From Burkholderiales bacterium Ga0074133 (GTDB lineage Bacteria; Pseudomonadota; Gammaproteobacteria; Burkholderiales; Burkholderiaceae_C): 46,198 nt of DNA. A model generated the notes under the pieces. The model had not been told where the DNA came from, ran no database searches, and saw only the letters and a program-made list of their open reading frames with translations. Positions 28,528 through 35,511 of this stretch are shown here, piece by piece. The stretch covers positions 1-46,198 of the forward strand of contig LNEG01000195.1 of assembly GCA_001464865.1 (NCBI GenBank), read 5' to 3'. Position numbers and translations under genes: made by a program. The first letter of the stretch is position 1. The number at the start of each line of letters is the position of its first letter.

Positions 28528-30783
28528 TCAGAAGCGCGTCTTGAGTGTCATCTGCACCGTGCGTGCCGCGCCAGGGGTGTAGAACCCACGGTACAGCGCG
28601 TCGGCATAGACGCGGTCGGTCAGGTTGCTCACGTTGAGCTTGAGCGTGGTCTTGTCGTCAAACGCGTACTCAACCATGGCGTCCACCGTGGCAAAGCCGC
28701 TGGCGTAGTACGTGCGCTGGCCTTCGGGGGCCTGCTTGCCGCGGTACGTGAGGCCGGCACCGGCGCGCAGCTTGGACGTGATGGCGTAGGTGCTCCAGAT
28801 GCTGCCACTGTGCTTGGGCGTAAGGCCCGGGCGGTCGCCCTGCAGCTGTGCGCCGGTGCCCGTGGCGTTGCGCGCCACGTTGCTGCGGTCGATCTTCGCG
28901 CTCGGGATCCAGGTATGGTTGAAGAACACTTCCCACTTCGGCATCAGGCGGCCGGCCAGGTTGAACTCCATGCCGGTGGCGTGACGCTTGCCAGACAGCA
29001 GCTCCTGCGCGGCGGCAGTGTCGGGGTCGGTGTTGCGCTCGTTGTATTTCTCGCTGTAGAACATGGCGACGCCCAGCAGCGCGCGGCGCTCGAACAGTTC
29101 GAACTTGCTGCCAATTTCGATGTTGCGGCTCTTCTCGGGCGGCGTATTGGCTGCGCGGGCGGTCGTTGTTCCCGGGTTCGCAAACTGGTACGTGTCGCCG
29201 GACGTGTTGTACGAGGTGCCGTACGACGCGTAGTACGACGAGATGTCGTTCGGTTGCCAGATGACGCCCAGGCGCGGGCTGAAGAGGCTGTCCGAGCGTT
29301 CGTTGCTCAGGTTGCCTGCGGCATTGCGGTAGGAGGCCTTGAAGTTGTCATAGCGCAGCCCCGCGACGACCTTGACGGTGTCGGTGACCGATATGGTGTC
29401 CTGCAAGTACAGGCCCAGGTTGCGCGACTTGAACGTGTTCCATTGCACCGGTGCCCGTGCGTCCACCACCGATGCTCCGTTGTCCGGCGTGCCCACCGTA
29501 GTGGTGGGGCGTGTGGCGGTGTTGGCGTAGTTCTGGTTGCGCTTGGCGTCGTCGTCGTAGTAATCCACACCGCTCAGGATGGCGTGCTTTCGTCCGCCCC
29601 AGTGGAAGGTGTTGGAATAGTCGCTTTGCACCTGCAGCACGTCGCTTTCACCAATGCGGCCCTTGGAGCCGCGCGTCAGCACAGTGCTGTCGTTGATCTG
29701 GTCGAGCGTGATGGCGCTGTTCTGAAAACCGATGGTGCTGGCCAGCATGTCGCGCTTGTAGGTGCCGTAGCGCAGGCGCGTGGTCAGTTCGCCGCCATCG
29801 CCAAAGCGGTGGATGTGCCCGAGCGTCGCGTACTGTGATGAGGTGTTGTTGTAGTCGCTCTCCAGGCCGTAGAAGTTGCGCGCTGGCAGCGGCGTGTTGA
29901 TCTTGCCGTCGGGCGAGAGACGCCAAGGGTGGTTGTAGATGGGCCGGCCCTTGGCTTCCAGGTAGTACAGCCCGATCGAGAATTCGTCGCGCGTGCCGAT
30001 GCCCCACGCGTAGGTCGGGGCGATGCCTCGCTTGTCCTGCCTGGCGCCGTGGTTGTCGGCTTCCTGCACCATCGCGTTCAGGCGGAAGGCCTGGTTTTCA
30101 CCGGTCAGAAAATTGAAGTCACCGGTGGCGCGGTGGTAGTTGCCGGTGCCAAAGGTGTAGCCGGCTTCGTGCTGGTCGATGAGCAGCGGGTACTTGTTGA
30201 CCTGGTTGACCACGCCGCCGGTCGAGCCCTTGCCAAACAGCATCGATGCCGAGCCCTTGAGGACTTCCACCCGGTCCTGGTTGAAGGTATCGCGCTCGAT
30301 CAGTGGGGCATCCTTCATGCCGTCGATATAGATGTCTCCGGCCTGGCCCAGCGAGAAGCCGCGCAGGCGCACGTCCTCCTCACCGGTTTCGCCAGCCAGG
30401 AAGGTCACGCCAGCGGTCGTGCGGAGCACTTCACGGAAGTCATCCTGGTTGCGGTCGTTCATCAGCTTTTCGGTAAACACGGTCACCGACTGCGGGATGT
30501 CCTTGATGTCCTGCTTGCCCTTGCCCACGGTGGTCTTCCTGATGAGCAGGGTGTCCTTGCCCTGCACTTCGGCCGATTCCTTCACGGTCACGGTCGACAG
30601 GGTGGCGTCGGGCGTTGTGCCTTGTGCCATGGCACCCACGGATGCTGCGAGCATCAGTGCGCCCAGGGGGAGCAGCGAGAGGTCTGCAGGCGATACGCGT
30701 GCCGCGGTGGTGGCTTGCCCGGTGGTAGGTGATGCGTCGGGTCGCGACAGGGAACGGCGGCGCGCAGCGCGTGATTGAGCCAA
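28528..30783 (-). CDS. fiu: TonB-dependent catecholate siderophore receptor (Fiu-like)
   Basis: A 751-residue outer-membrane receptor. A long N-terminal region holds a signal peptide ending near GAMAQG. Then come a TonB-box-like DATLSTVTV, the plug domain (IKDIPQSVTVFTEKLMNDRNQDDFREVL is its start, VEVLKGSASMLFGKGSTGGVVN its end) and a 22-strand barrel ending TVQMTLKTRF with the terminal Phe required for insertion. Pairing with piuC indicates the Fiu/PiuA group, which imports catecholate siderophores or their degradation products; the exact ligand is unknown. The start is TTG at 30783, set by a perfect AAGGAGG five bases upstream. Energy would come from the TonB-ExbBD genes in this window. 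Confidence 0.93.
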   Translation of the reverse strand: MAQSRAARRRSLSRPDASPTTGQATTAARVSPADLSLLPLGALMLAASVGAMAQGTTPDATLSTVTVKESAEVQGKDTLLIRKTTVGKGKQDIKDIPQSVTVFTEKLMNDRNQDDFREVLRTTAGVTFLAGETGEEDVRLRGFSLGQAGDIYIDGMKDAPLIERDTFNQDRVEVLKGSASMLFGKGSTGGVVNQVNKYPLLIDQHEAGYTFGTGNYHRATGDFNFLTGENQAFRLNAMVQEADNHGARQDKRGIAPTYAWGIGTRDEFSIGLYYLEAKGRPIYNHPWRLSPDGKINTPLPARNFYGLESDYNNTSSQYATLGHIHRFGDGGELTTRLRYGTYKRDMLASTIGFQNSAITLDQINDSTVLTRGSKGRIGESDVLQVQSDYSNTFHWGGRKHAILSGVDYYDDDAKRNQNYANTATRPTTTVGTPDNGASVVDARAPVQWNTFKSRNLGLYLQDTISVTDTVKVVAGLRYDNFKASYRNAAGNLSNERSDSLFSPRLGVIWQPNDISSYYASYGTSYNTSGDTYQFANPGTTTARAANTPPEKSRNIEIGSKFELFERRALLGVAMFYSEKYNERNTDPDTAAAQELLSGKRHATGMEFNLAGRLMPKWEVFFNHTWIPSAKIDRSNVARNATGTGAQLQGDRPGLTPKHSGSIWSTYAITSKLRAGAGLTYRGKQAPEGQRTYYASGFATVDAMVEYAFDDKTTLKLNVSNLTDRVYADALYRGFYTPGAARTVQMTLKTRF

Positions 30784-30898
30784 GATGGCCTCCTTCGGTG
30801 GAAATGTGCAAATCGGCGCAGGGCGCGCCGCGAAAGGGCGACTGGCAGTGGCTAGATCAAGTTGGCTGTGCGGGGTCGAGCTCCAGAATGTTACAACG

Positions 30899-30917
30899 AA
30901 TGCGGGTCATTCGCATT
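30899..30917. promoter_or_regulatory. Candidate Fur-type dyad upstream of the siderophore receptor
   Basis: AATGCG-N7-CGCATT, overlapping GAATG-N5-CATTC, about 115 bases before the receptor start. The nested inverted repeats and location suggest Fur control. The match to the E. coli consensus is partial. Confidence 0.5.
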
Positions 30918-30960
30918 TGCATTGACGTTATTGCGCCACATTTGCGCACAGTACAGACGA

Positions 30961-30987
30961 AAAAAAGCCGGCAGTGCCGGCTTTTTT
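30961..30987 (-). terminator. Intrinsic terminator after the SWIB gene
   Basis: AAAAAAGCCGGC-AGT-GCCGGCTTTTTT, a perfect stem with runs on both sides, 15 bases beyond the SWIB gene stop. It could also shield the receptor promoter region. Confidence 0.9.
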
Positions 30988-31001
30988 GGGGGGCAGCGGG
31001 A

Positions 31002-31340
31002 TTACTTGACGTGCTTGCCAATCAGGCCAGCCAGCTCAAACATCGACACCTGTGGCTTGCCGAACAGTTCCTTGAGCTTGGCGTCGGCATTGATGTTGCG
31101 CTTGTTGGCAGCATCCTGCAGATTGTGGGCCTTGATGTACACCCACAGCTTGCTGATGATCTCCGTGCGGGGCAGCGGCTGCGAACCCACCACAGCGGCC
31201 AATGCGGGGCTGGGCGTGAGCGCCTTCATGAACGCGGCATTGGGTGTACGCTTTTTGGTGGGGGCGGCGGCGGCCTTGGTGGCGGGCGCCTTCTTGGCTG
31301 CCGTTGCTGTTTTTGCCGGAGCCTTTTTTGCAGTTGCCAT
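31002..31340 (-). CDS. SWIB/MDM2-domain protein with histone-like basic tail
   Basis: A 112-residue protein in two parts. Residues 1-32 are an Ala/Lys/Thr/Pro-rich tail (AKKAPAKTATAAKKAPATK) resembling eukaryotic H1 or bacterial histone-like tails. Residues ~38-112 are a SWIB domain: FMKALTPSPALAAVVG, PLPRTEIISKLWVYIKAHNL, then ANKRNINADAKLKELFGK and MFELAGLIGKHVK. In eukaryotes the domain is found in chromatin remodellers; in bacteria it occurs in Chlamydiae and some betaproteobacteria, probably as a nucleoid-associated protein. A DNA-binding role is inferred. AAGGAA precedes the ATG at 31340. It has its own terminator and stands alone. Confidence 0.9.
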   Translation of the reverse strand: MATAKKAPAKTATAAKKAPATKAAAAPTKKRTPNAAFMKALTPSPALAAVVGSQPLPRTEIISKLWVYIKAHNLQDAANKRNINADAKLKELFGKPQVSMFELAGLIGKHVK

Positions 31341-31692
31341 GTTGGGTTTTCCTTGTTGGAGGTAAGTGTGTCACCAGCGAAAACCGTGCTTTCTTCTGGC
31401 ATGGCGATGCTACTGGGAAAAAATCGCGTTTCCAAGGGAGAAAATGCTTTTTTGCCTCAATTTGTAGCTGTAGTGCCGCGCCTTCGGCGTGGCACCACAG
31501 GGCCACGAATGCAGTGCCTGGCGATCCGAATGCAATGCACTCCCGTGAAGTGCTCTTAGTCATTTCGGAGCGCTGAACCCTCGGTCAGCGTCCACGCGAC
31601 TGGTTTCGGCGTCGCGCAGGCCTTGCCGTGGTGCCACCCTTTGCGGCAGTGTCAATCCTTGTTCGTTGTGATTTCAGAAAGGTCTTTCCGCC
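31341..31692. other. Intergenic region between SWIB gene and RraA-like gene
   Basis: 352 bp with the promoters of two divergent genes. Open frames on the minus strand have no recognisable content. No repeat or clear -10/-35 pair stands out. Confidence 0.45.
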
Positions 31693-32205
31693 ATGTCGGT
31701 TTCTGCTTCCCACGCTTTCAGCACCTGCGATTTCTGTGATGTCCACAAAGGGGACACGTCCGGTTCGTTCCACGTCTTGCCCCCTGTTTTCAAGCACTAT
31801 GGCGGTCGGGCTGCATTTGCGGGCCCGGTGAGCACGGTCAAGTGCCATGAGGACAACACGCAGGTCAAGGCGGCGGTGGAATCGCCCGGAGAGGGCAGGG
31901 TGCTGGTGGTGGACGGTGGCGGTTCGCTGCGGCGGGCGCTGGTGGGTGGCAACCTGGCCGCGGCCGCTGCGCGCAACGGCTGGGCCGGAATCGTGGTGGA
32001 TGGCTGCGTGCGCGATGTTGCCGAACTCAATGCGGCCCAGGTGGGCATTGCCGCCCTGGCACTGATGCCGCTCCCTACCGAGCGCCGCAACGAGGGTCAG
32101 CGCGACGTGGCAGTCCAGATCCAGGGGGTTCGCATTCAGCCGGGCGATTGGCTGTACGCCGATGCTGACGGCATTGTCGTGAGCGAGGGGCCGCTGTCCG
32201 CCTGA
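31693..32205 (+). CDS. RraA-family protein
   Basis: A 170-residue protein of the RraA/HMG aldolase fold, which includes the RNase E inhibitor RraA and class II 4-hydroxy-4-methyl-2-oxoglutarate aldolases. Family segments are STCDFCDVHKGD at the start (where many RraAs have a -T-x-x-x-x-D- block), GRAAFAGPVSTVKCHEDN, VLVVDGGGSLRRALVGGNLA, and NGWAGIVVDGCVRDVAEL, whose Arg-Asp pair is the metal/substrate site in aldolases. The short length fits RraA-type proteins often annotated as ribonuclease E activity regulators. Aldolase activity is equally possible. Confidence 0.9.
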   Translation: MSVSASHAFSTCDFCDVHKGDTSGSFHVLPPVFKHYGGRAAFAGPVSTVKCHEDNTQVKAAVESPGEGRVLVVDGGGSLRRALVGGNLAAAAARNGWAGIVVDGCVRDVAELNAAQVGIAALALMPLPTERRNEGQRDVAVQIQGVRIQPGDWLYADADGIVVSEGPLSA

Positions 32206-32217
32206 TGCAGCGTGGCC

Positions 32218-33165
32218 CTACGGCTTGCGCCCGGCGCGCCATGCCGCGCGCGACGGAAGCGTTGCCAGCAGCACGCTGGCCAGCGCGATCGCAAACGCGA
32301 GCACCTGCAAGCCTGTCAGCGTCTCGCCCAGTGCCACCACGCCCACGGTGGCGGCGCTCACGGGCAGCATCACCGTGAACACCCCGCCCTGGGCGGCGGG
32401 TACCACCTTCAGGCCTGTCATCCAGAGCCACACCGTCCACATGCAGGCCGCCAGGGCATAAAAAACGAGCAGCAGCCATGTGCCTGTGCCCACGGCCGCA
32501 AAGTTGAAGTCCAGCGCCAGGTACAGGCCGAACGGGGTCGTCAGTGCAAAGCCCCAGACGTTGATGAGCGACGTGATGCGCTTGGGCCCCATGGCTCCGG
32601 TCAGCTTCTTGCCGATGACCGTATACGCGGCTTCGCACAGCACGGCGCCTATCAGTAGCAGTTGCCCGATCCATGCGCGGTCATCGCCGCCGGGTGGGGC
32701 ATCACTTGCCGTGCCGTGCGCTGCTGCGTCGGGCTTGGCCAGCGAAAACAGGGCAATGCCCACCACCGCGCACAGGATTGCGCCCCAGGTGCGCGGAGCC
32801 ACGCGCTCCTTGAGAAAAGCCCAGCCCATCAGCGCCACGGCCGCAGGAATGGCCGCCATGGTGACGCCGGCCGAGACAGCGTCGGTCATGCTGACCCCGT
32901 AGATCATGCAGATGGTGAACAGAAAATTGCCGAGGAACGATTCGAGGAAAAGCAGGCGCTTGGTGTGCGGTGTGAGCGGTGGCTCGTCCGCAGGCTTCTT
33001 CAGCCAGTGAAGCATGGCCAGGCCACCGATGCCAAAGCGCAGCCATGCGAGCAGGAAGACGGGCAACACGGCGGCCAGCGGTTTGGAAAGCGCCACATAG
33101 CTGCCCACGAGCGCCATGCTCAGGGCCAGACAAGCGTAGGCAAGGGGGCGGGAGGGCGTGTTCAC
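32218..33165 (-). CDS. DMT/EamA-family transporter
   Basis: A 315-residue inner-membrane permease with two EamA repeats and about ten transmembrane helices, for example LSMALVGSYVALSKPLAAVLP (first), TMAAIPAAVALMGWAFLKERV (end of repeat one) and VVALGETLTGLQVLAFAIALASVLLA (last). Substrates of this family include amino acids and other metabolites; none can be assigned. The start is GTG at 33165, chosen because it precedes a full first helix. It converges with the RraA-like gene (12-base gap) and diverges from the cyclotransferase-like gene. Confidence 0.9.
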   Translation of the reverse strand: MNTPSRPLAYACLALSMALVGSYVALSKPLAAVLPVFLLAWLRFGIGGLAMLHWLKKPADEPPLTPHTKRLLFLESFLGNFLFTICMIYGVSMTDAVSAGVTMAAIPAAVALMGWAFLKERVAPRTWGAILCAVVGIALFSLAKPDAAAHGTASDAPPGGDDRAWIGQLLLIGAVLCEAAYTVIGKKLTGAMGPKRITSLINVWGFALTTPFGLYLALDFNFAAVGTGTWLLLVFYALAACMWTVWLWMTGLKVVPAAQGGVFTVMLPVSAATVGVVALGETLTGLQVLAFAIALASVLLATLPSRAAWRAGRKP

Positions 33166-33203
33166 TAGACTGCGGTTTCTTCAACATCAAAGGTGGCTGA
33201 ATC

Positions 33204-33614
33204 ATGCCCGATGGATGCACTGCGTCAGCGGACGCGCGACGCGTTTTTGTCTACGGCACGCTGCGCCGCGGGGGCTCCAACGACATCACGCGGCTCCAGC
33301 CTGCGCCGCGTTTCATCGGTGTGTCAAAAGTGCAGGGCACGCTGTATTGCCTCGGTGCCTATCCAGGTCTGAAGCTTGGATCCGGAGGTTGGGTCGTTGG
33401 CGAGGTCTACGAGGTGGAGCCCGCGCTTGAAGCCGTGCTCGACATCATCGAGGACCTTGGGCCGCAGCCTAGCGATGAATACGCCAAGCGGAGCGTTCTG
33501 GTCGCCGTGGATGGCGTGGATGTCGAGTGCTTCCTGTATGAAATCAATCCTGCCTATGTGATGACGGCCGCAGTGATGGCAGGTGGTGACTGGCTGGCGG
33601 AAGTAAGCGACTGA
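33204..33614 (+). CDS. Gamma-glutamylcyclotransferase (AIG2-like) family protein
   Basis: A 136-residue protein. The substrate-binding loop VFVYGTLRRGGSN appears at residue ~14, and YCLGAYPGLKLGSGGWVVGEVYEVEP carries the second conserved segment. The catalytic glutamate is probably in DIIEDLG or an adjacent acidic position. Members cyclise gamma-glutamyl amines or peptides, or act as GGACT-type enzymes; the substrate here is not known. AAAGG precedes the ATG. It ends right before the aceA control region and is on the same strand, though no sign of co-transcription is seen. Confidence 0.88.
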   Translation: MPDGCTASADARRVFVYGTLRRGGSNDITRLQPAPRFIGVSKVQGTLYCLGAYPGLKLGSGGWVVGEVYEVEPALEAVLDIIEDLGPQPSDEYAKRSVLVAVDGVDVECFLYEINPAYVMTAAVMAGGDWLAEVSD

Positions 33615-33617
33615 TTT

Positions 33618-33716
33618 TTTGCGATACGGAAAACAGTTTTTGTATTGCGGAATTCTCGCTTGCTGCAATGCGTCAAATTTTCTCGATATGAGAGATTGTT
33701 TTTCGTATTGAGAAAT
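33618..33716 (+). promoter_or_regulatory. Array of four 17-bp boxes upstream of aceA
   Basis: Four related boxes, consensus about TTTTTCGATATGAGAAA: 33618-33634 (TTTTGCGATACGGAAAA), 33637-33653 (GTTTTTGTATTGCGGAA), 33680-33696 (TTTCTCGATATGAGAGA) and 33700-33716 (TTTTTCGTATTGAGAAA). Centre distances are 19, 43 and 20 bases, close to whole helical turns. They lie about 60-160 bases upstream of the -35 and look like binding sites of an activator or IclR/LysR-type regulator of the glyoxylate bypass. Confidence 0.6.
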
Positions 33717-33755
33717 CGTGTGTGCAAGCGATTGATTTATAAAAGAATTATTTAT

Positions 33756-33806
33756 CTCTTCTATAAGACATAAGAGCTTGCACAAGTCTTATAGAAGACT
33801 TAAAGT
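33756..33806 (+). promoter_or_regulatory. aceA promoter with paired operator dyads
   Basis: TTGCAC (33778-33783) and TAAAGT (33801-33806) are spaced by exactly 17 bases. GTCTTATAGAAGAC at 33786-33799 is a dyad lying between them; its inverted copy TCTTCTATAAGAC (33757-33769) lies upstream, giving a perfect 13-bp inverted repeat with a 16-base spacer and about 30 bases between dyad centres. This fits a repressor dimer blocking the spacer, possibly with cooperative binding. Confidence 0.65.
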
Positions 33807-33864
33807 AGATCCCAAGGGCAGCAAAGGCAGCCCGCCGTTTTCAACCTACCTTTGGAGTGATCTC

Positions 33865-35196
33865 ATGCCCCAATCCCTGAACGAACAACTCAGCCGCGAA
33901 CAGCAAATTGCCGCCCTGGAAAAAGACTGGGCCACCAACCCTCGCTGGAAGGGCGTGAAGCGCGGCTACTCCGCAGCCGACGTGGTGCGCCTGCGTGGCT
34001 CCCTGCCTATCGAGCACACGCTGGCCAAGCGCGGCGCTGAAAAGCTGTGGGACAAGATCAACGGCGGCGCCAAGAAGGGCTACGTCAACGCCTTCGGCGC
34101 CATCTCCGCTGGCCAAGCCATGCAGCAGGCCAAGGCGGGCCTGGAAGCCGTGTACCTGTCGGGCTGGCAAGTCGCAGCGGACGGCAACACGTCGGAAACC
34201 ATGTACCCCGACCAGTCGCTGTACGCCTACGACTCGGTGCCGACCATGGTCCGCCGCATCAACAACACGTTCAAGCGTGCTGATGAAATCCAGTGGGGCC
34301 GCGGCATCAATCCCGGCGACAAGGAATTCATCGACTACTTCCTGCCCATCGTCGCTGACGCAGAAGCCGGTTTCGGCGGCGTGCTGAACGCCTTCGAACT
34401 CATGAAGAACATGATCCAGTCGGGCGCGGCAGGCGTTCACTTCGAAGACCAGCTGGCTGCCGTGAAGAAGTGCGGCCACATGGGTGGCAAGGTGCTGGTG
34501 CCTACCCAGGAAGCCTGCGAAAAGCTGATCTCGGCCCGCTTTGCAGCCGACGTGATGGGCGTGTCCACCATCGTGCTGGCCCGTACCGATGCAGAAGCCG
34601 CCAACCTGATCACGTCCGATCATGACGCCAACGACAAGCCTTTCCTGACCGGCGAGCGCACGCAAGAAGGCTTCTACCGCGTCAAGAACGGCCTGGAGCA
34701 AGCCATCAGCCGCGGCGTGGCCTACGCCCCCTACGCCGACCTAGTGTGGTGCGAAACCGGCGTGCCAGACATCGGCTTCGCCCGCGAATTCGCCCAGGCT
34801 GTGCACGCTGCATGCCCAGGCAAGCTGCTGTCGTACAACTGCTCGCCATCGTTCAACTGGAAGAAGAACCTCAACGACAGCCAGATCGCTTCGTTCCAGG
34901 AAGACCTGTCGGCACTGGGCTACAAGTACCAGTTCATCACGCTGGCCGGCATCCACATCAACTGGTTCAACACCTTCCAGTTCGCTCATGCCTACGCCAA
35001 CGGCGAAGGCATGAAGCACTACGTGAACATGGTGCAAGAGCCTGAATTCGCAGCGCGCGAAAAGGGCTACACCTTCGTGTCGCACCAGCAGGAAGTGGGC
35101 GCAGGCTACTTCGACGACGTGACCACCGTGATCCAGGGCGGTTCGTCCTCCGTGAAGGCCCTGACGGGTTCGACCGAAGAAGAGCAGTTCCACTGA
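33865..35196 (+). CDS. aceA: Isocitrate lyase
   Basis: AceA splits isocitrate into glyoxylate and succinate, the entry to the glyoxylate bypass needed for growth on acetate and fatty acids. The 443-residue protein carries the signature KKCGHMGGK with catalytic Cys203, GWQVAADGN and [12 protein letters not shown] near the N-terminal third, [13 protein letters not shown], and [15 protein letters not shown] toward the C-terminus. TGGAG precedes the ATG at 33865. Malate synthase is not in the window. The upstream region holds two sets of operator-like repeats, consistent with tight carbon-source control. Confidence 0.98.
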   Translation: MPQSLNEQLSREQQIAALEKDWATNPRWKGVKRGYSAADVVRLRGSLPIEHTLAKRGAEKLWDKINGGAKKGYVNAFGAISAGQAMQQAKAGLEAVYLSGWQVAADGNTSETMYPDQSLYAYDSVPTMVRRINNTFKRADEIQWGRGINPGDKEFIDYFLPIVADAEAGFGGVLNAFELMKNMIQSGAAGVHFEDQLAAVKKCGHMGGKVLVPTQEACEKLISARFAADVMGVSTIVLARTDAEAANLITSDHDANDKPFLTGERTQEGFYRVKNGLEQAISRGVAYAPYADLVWCETGVPDIGFAREFAQAVHAACPGKLLSYNCSPSFNWKKNLNDSQIASFQEDLSALGYKYQFITLAGIHINWFNTFQFAHAYANGEGMKHYVNMVQEPEFAAREKGYTFVSHQQEVGAGYFDDVTTVIQGGSSSVKALTGSTEEEQFH

Positions 35197-35245
35197 TCTG
35201 AAGGCTTCTTGTGCAGCCCCGTTGTTGCGCAAAATAGACTTGTCG

Positions 35246-35275
35246 AAAGCCCGAGGCATCCGTCTCGGGCTTTTT
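35246..35275 (+). terminator. Intrinsic terminator after aceA
   Basis: AAAGCCCGAG-GCATCCGT-CTCGGGCTTTTT. Seven GC-rich pairs extended by A-T pairs and a T-run, 50 bases after the stop. Confidence 0.88.
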
Positions 35276-35290
35276 CCTTGGGGCTCGGGG

Positions 35291-35296
35291 TAAAAT
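35291..35296 (+). promoter_or_regulatory. Candidate -10 element of the thrS leader
   Basis: TAAAAT between the aceA terminator and the leader peptide. No good -35 is seen at 17 bases (GGCTTT). Transcription would begin near 35302, before the leader peptide. Confidence 0.4.
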
Positions 35297-35339
35297 GCGC
35301 GGAAATTCACTGCACAAGAGCGAGAAAGGCAATCTGGTT

Positions 35340-35381
35340 ATGACACCGCGAACTACAACGGAGATGTTGACCGGCCTTTGA
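35340..35381 (+). CDS. Threonine-rich leader peptide of thrS
   Basis: A 13-codon reading frame, MTPRTTTEMLTGL, ending in TGA. Five of thirteen residues are threonine, three of them consecutive (ACT ACA ACG). AAAGG lies about 11 bases upstream of the ATG. It is followed by a terminator hairpin before thrS and contains, in its codons 3-5, the first strand of a set of alternative RNA pairings. Ribosomes slowed at the Thr codons by lack of charged tRNA-Thr would cover that strand. I infer an attenuation leader peptide. Confidence 0.72.
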   Translation: MTPRTTTEMLTGL

Positions 35382-35450
35382 GGCTGGCTGTTCGCGCCTG
35401 TACGAGACTGCACACCCTCCAGAAAGCGCGGACCTGTTCCGCGCTTTTTT
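35347..35450 (+). promoter_or_regulatory. Transcription attenuator of thrS
   Basis: Four strands can be traced. Strand 1 CGCGAAC (35347-35353, in the leader peptide) pairs perfectly with strand 2 GTTCGCG (35390-35396). Strand 2 TTCGCGC (35391-35397) alternatively pairs with strand 3 GCGCGGA (35426-35432), with one G-U. Strand 3 AAAGCGCGGA (35423-35432) pairs with strand 4 TCCGCGCTTT (35438-35447), a terminator ending in six T. Pairing 1:2 permits the terminator; a ribosome stalled on Thr codons frees strand 2 to form the antiterminator. Confidence 0.72.
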
Positions 35451-35511
35451 GTTTCCTGGGCCTGGCGCGTGCCCGCACCCATCGCACTGATTGAAAAGAA
35501 AGAGTTCTTCC

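Noticed and set aside
35297..35511. T-box riboswitch for thrS
   Set aside because: No T-box sequence or specifier-loop stem is visible; the Thr-rich peptide and alternative hairpins explain the region better.
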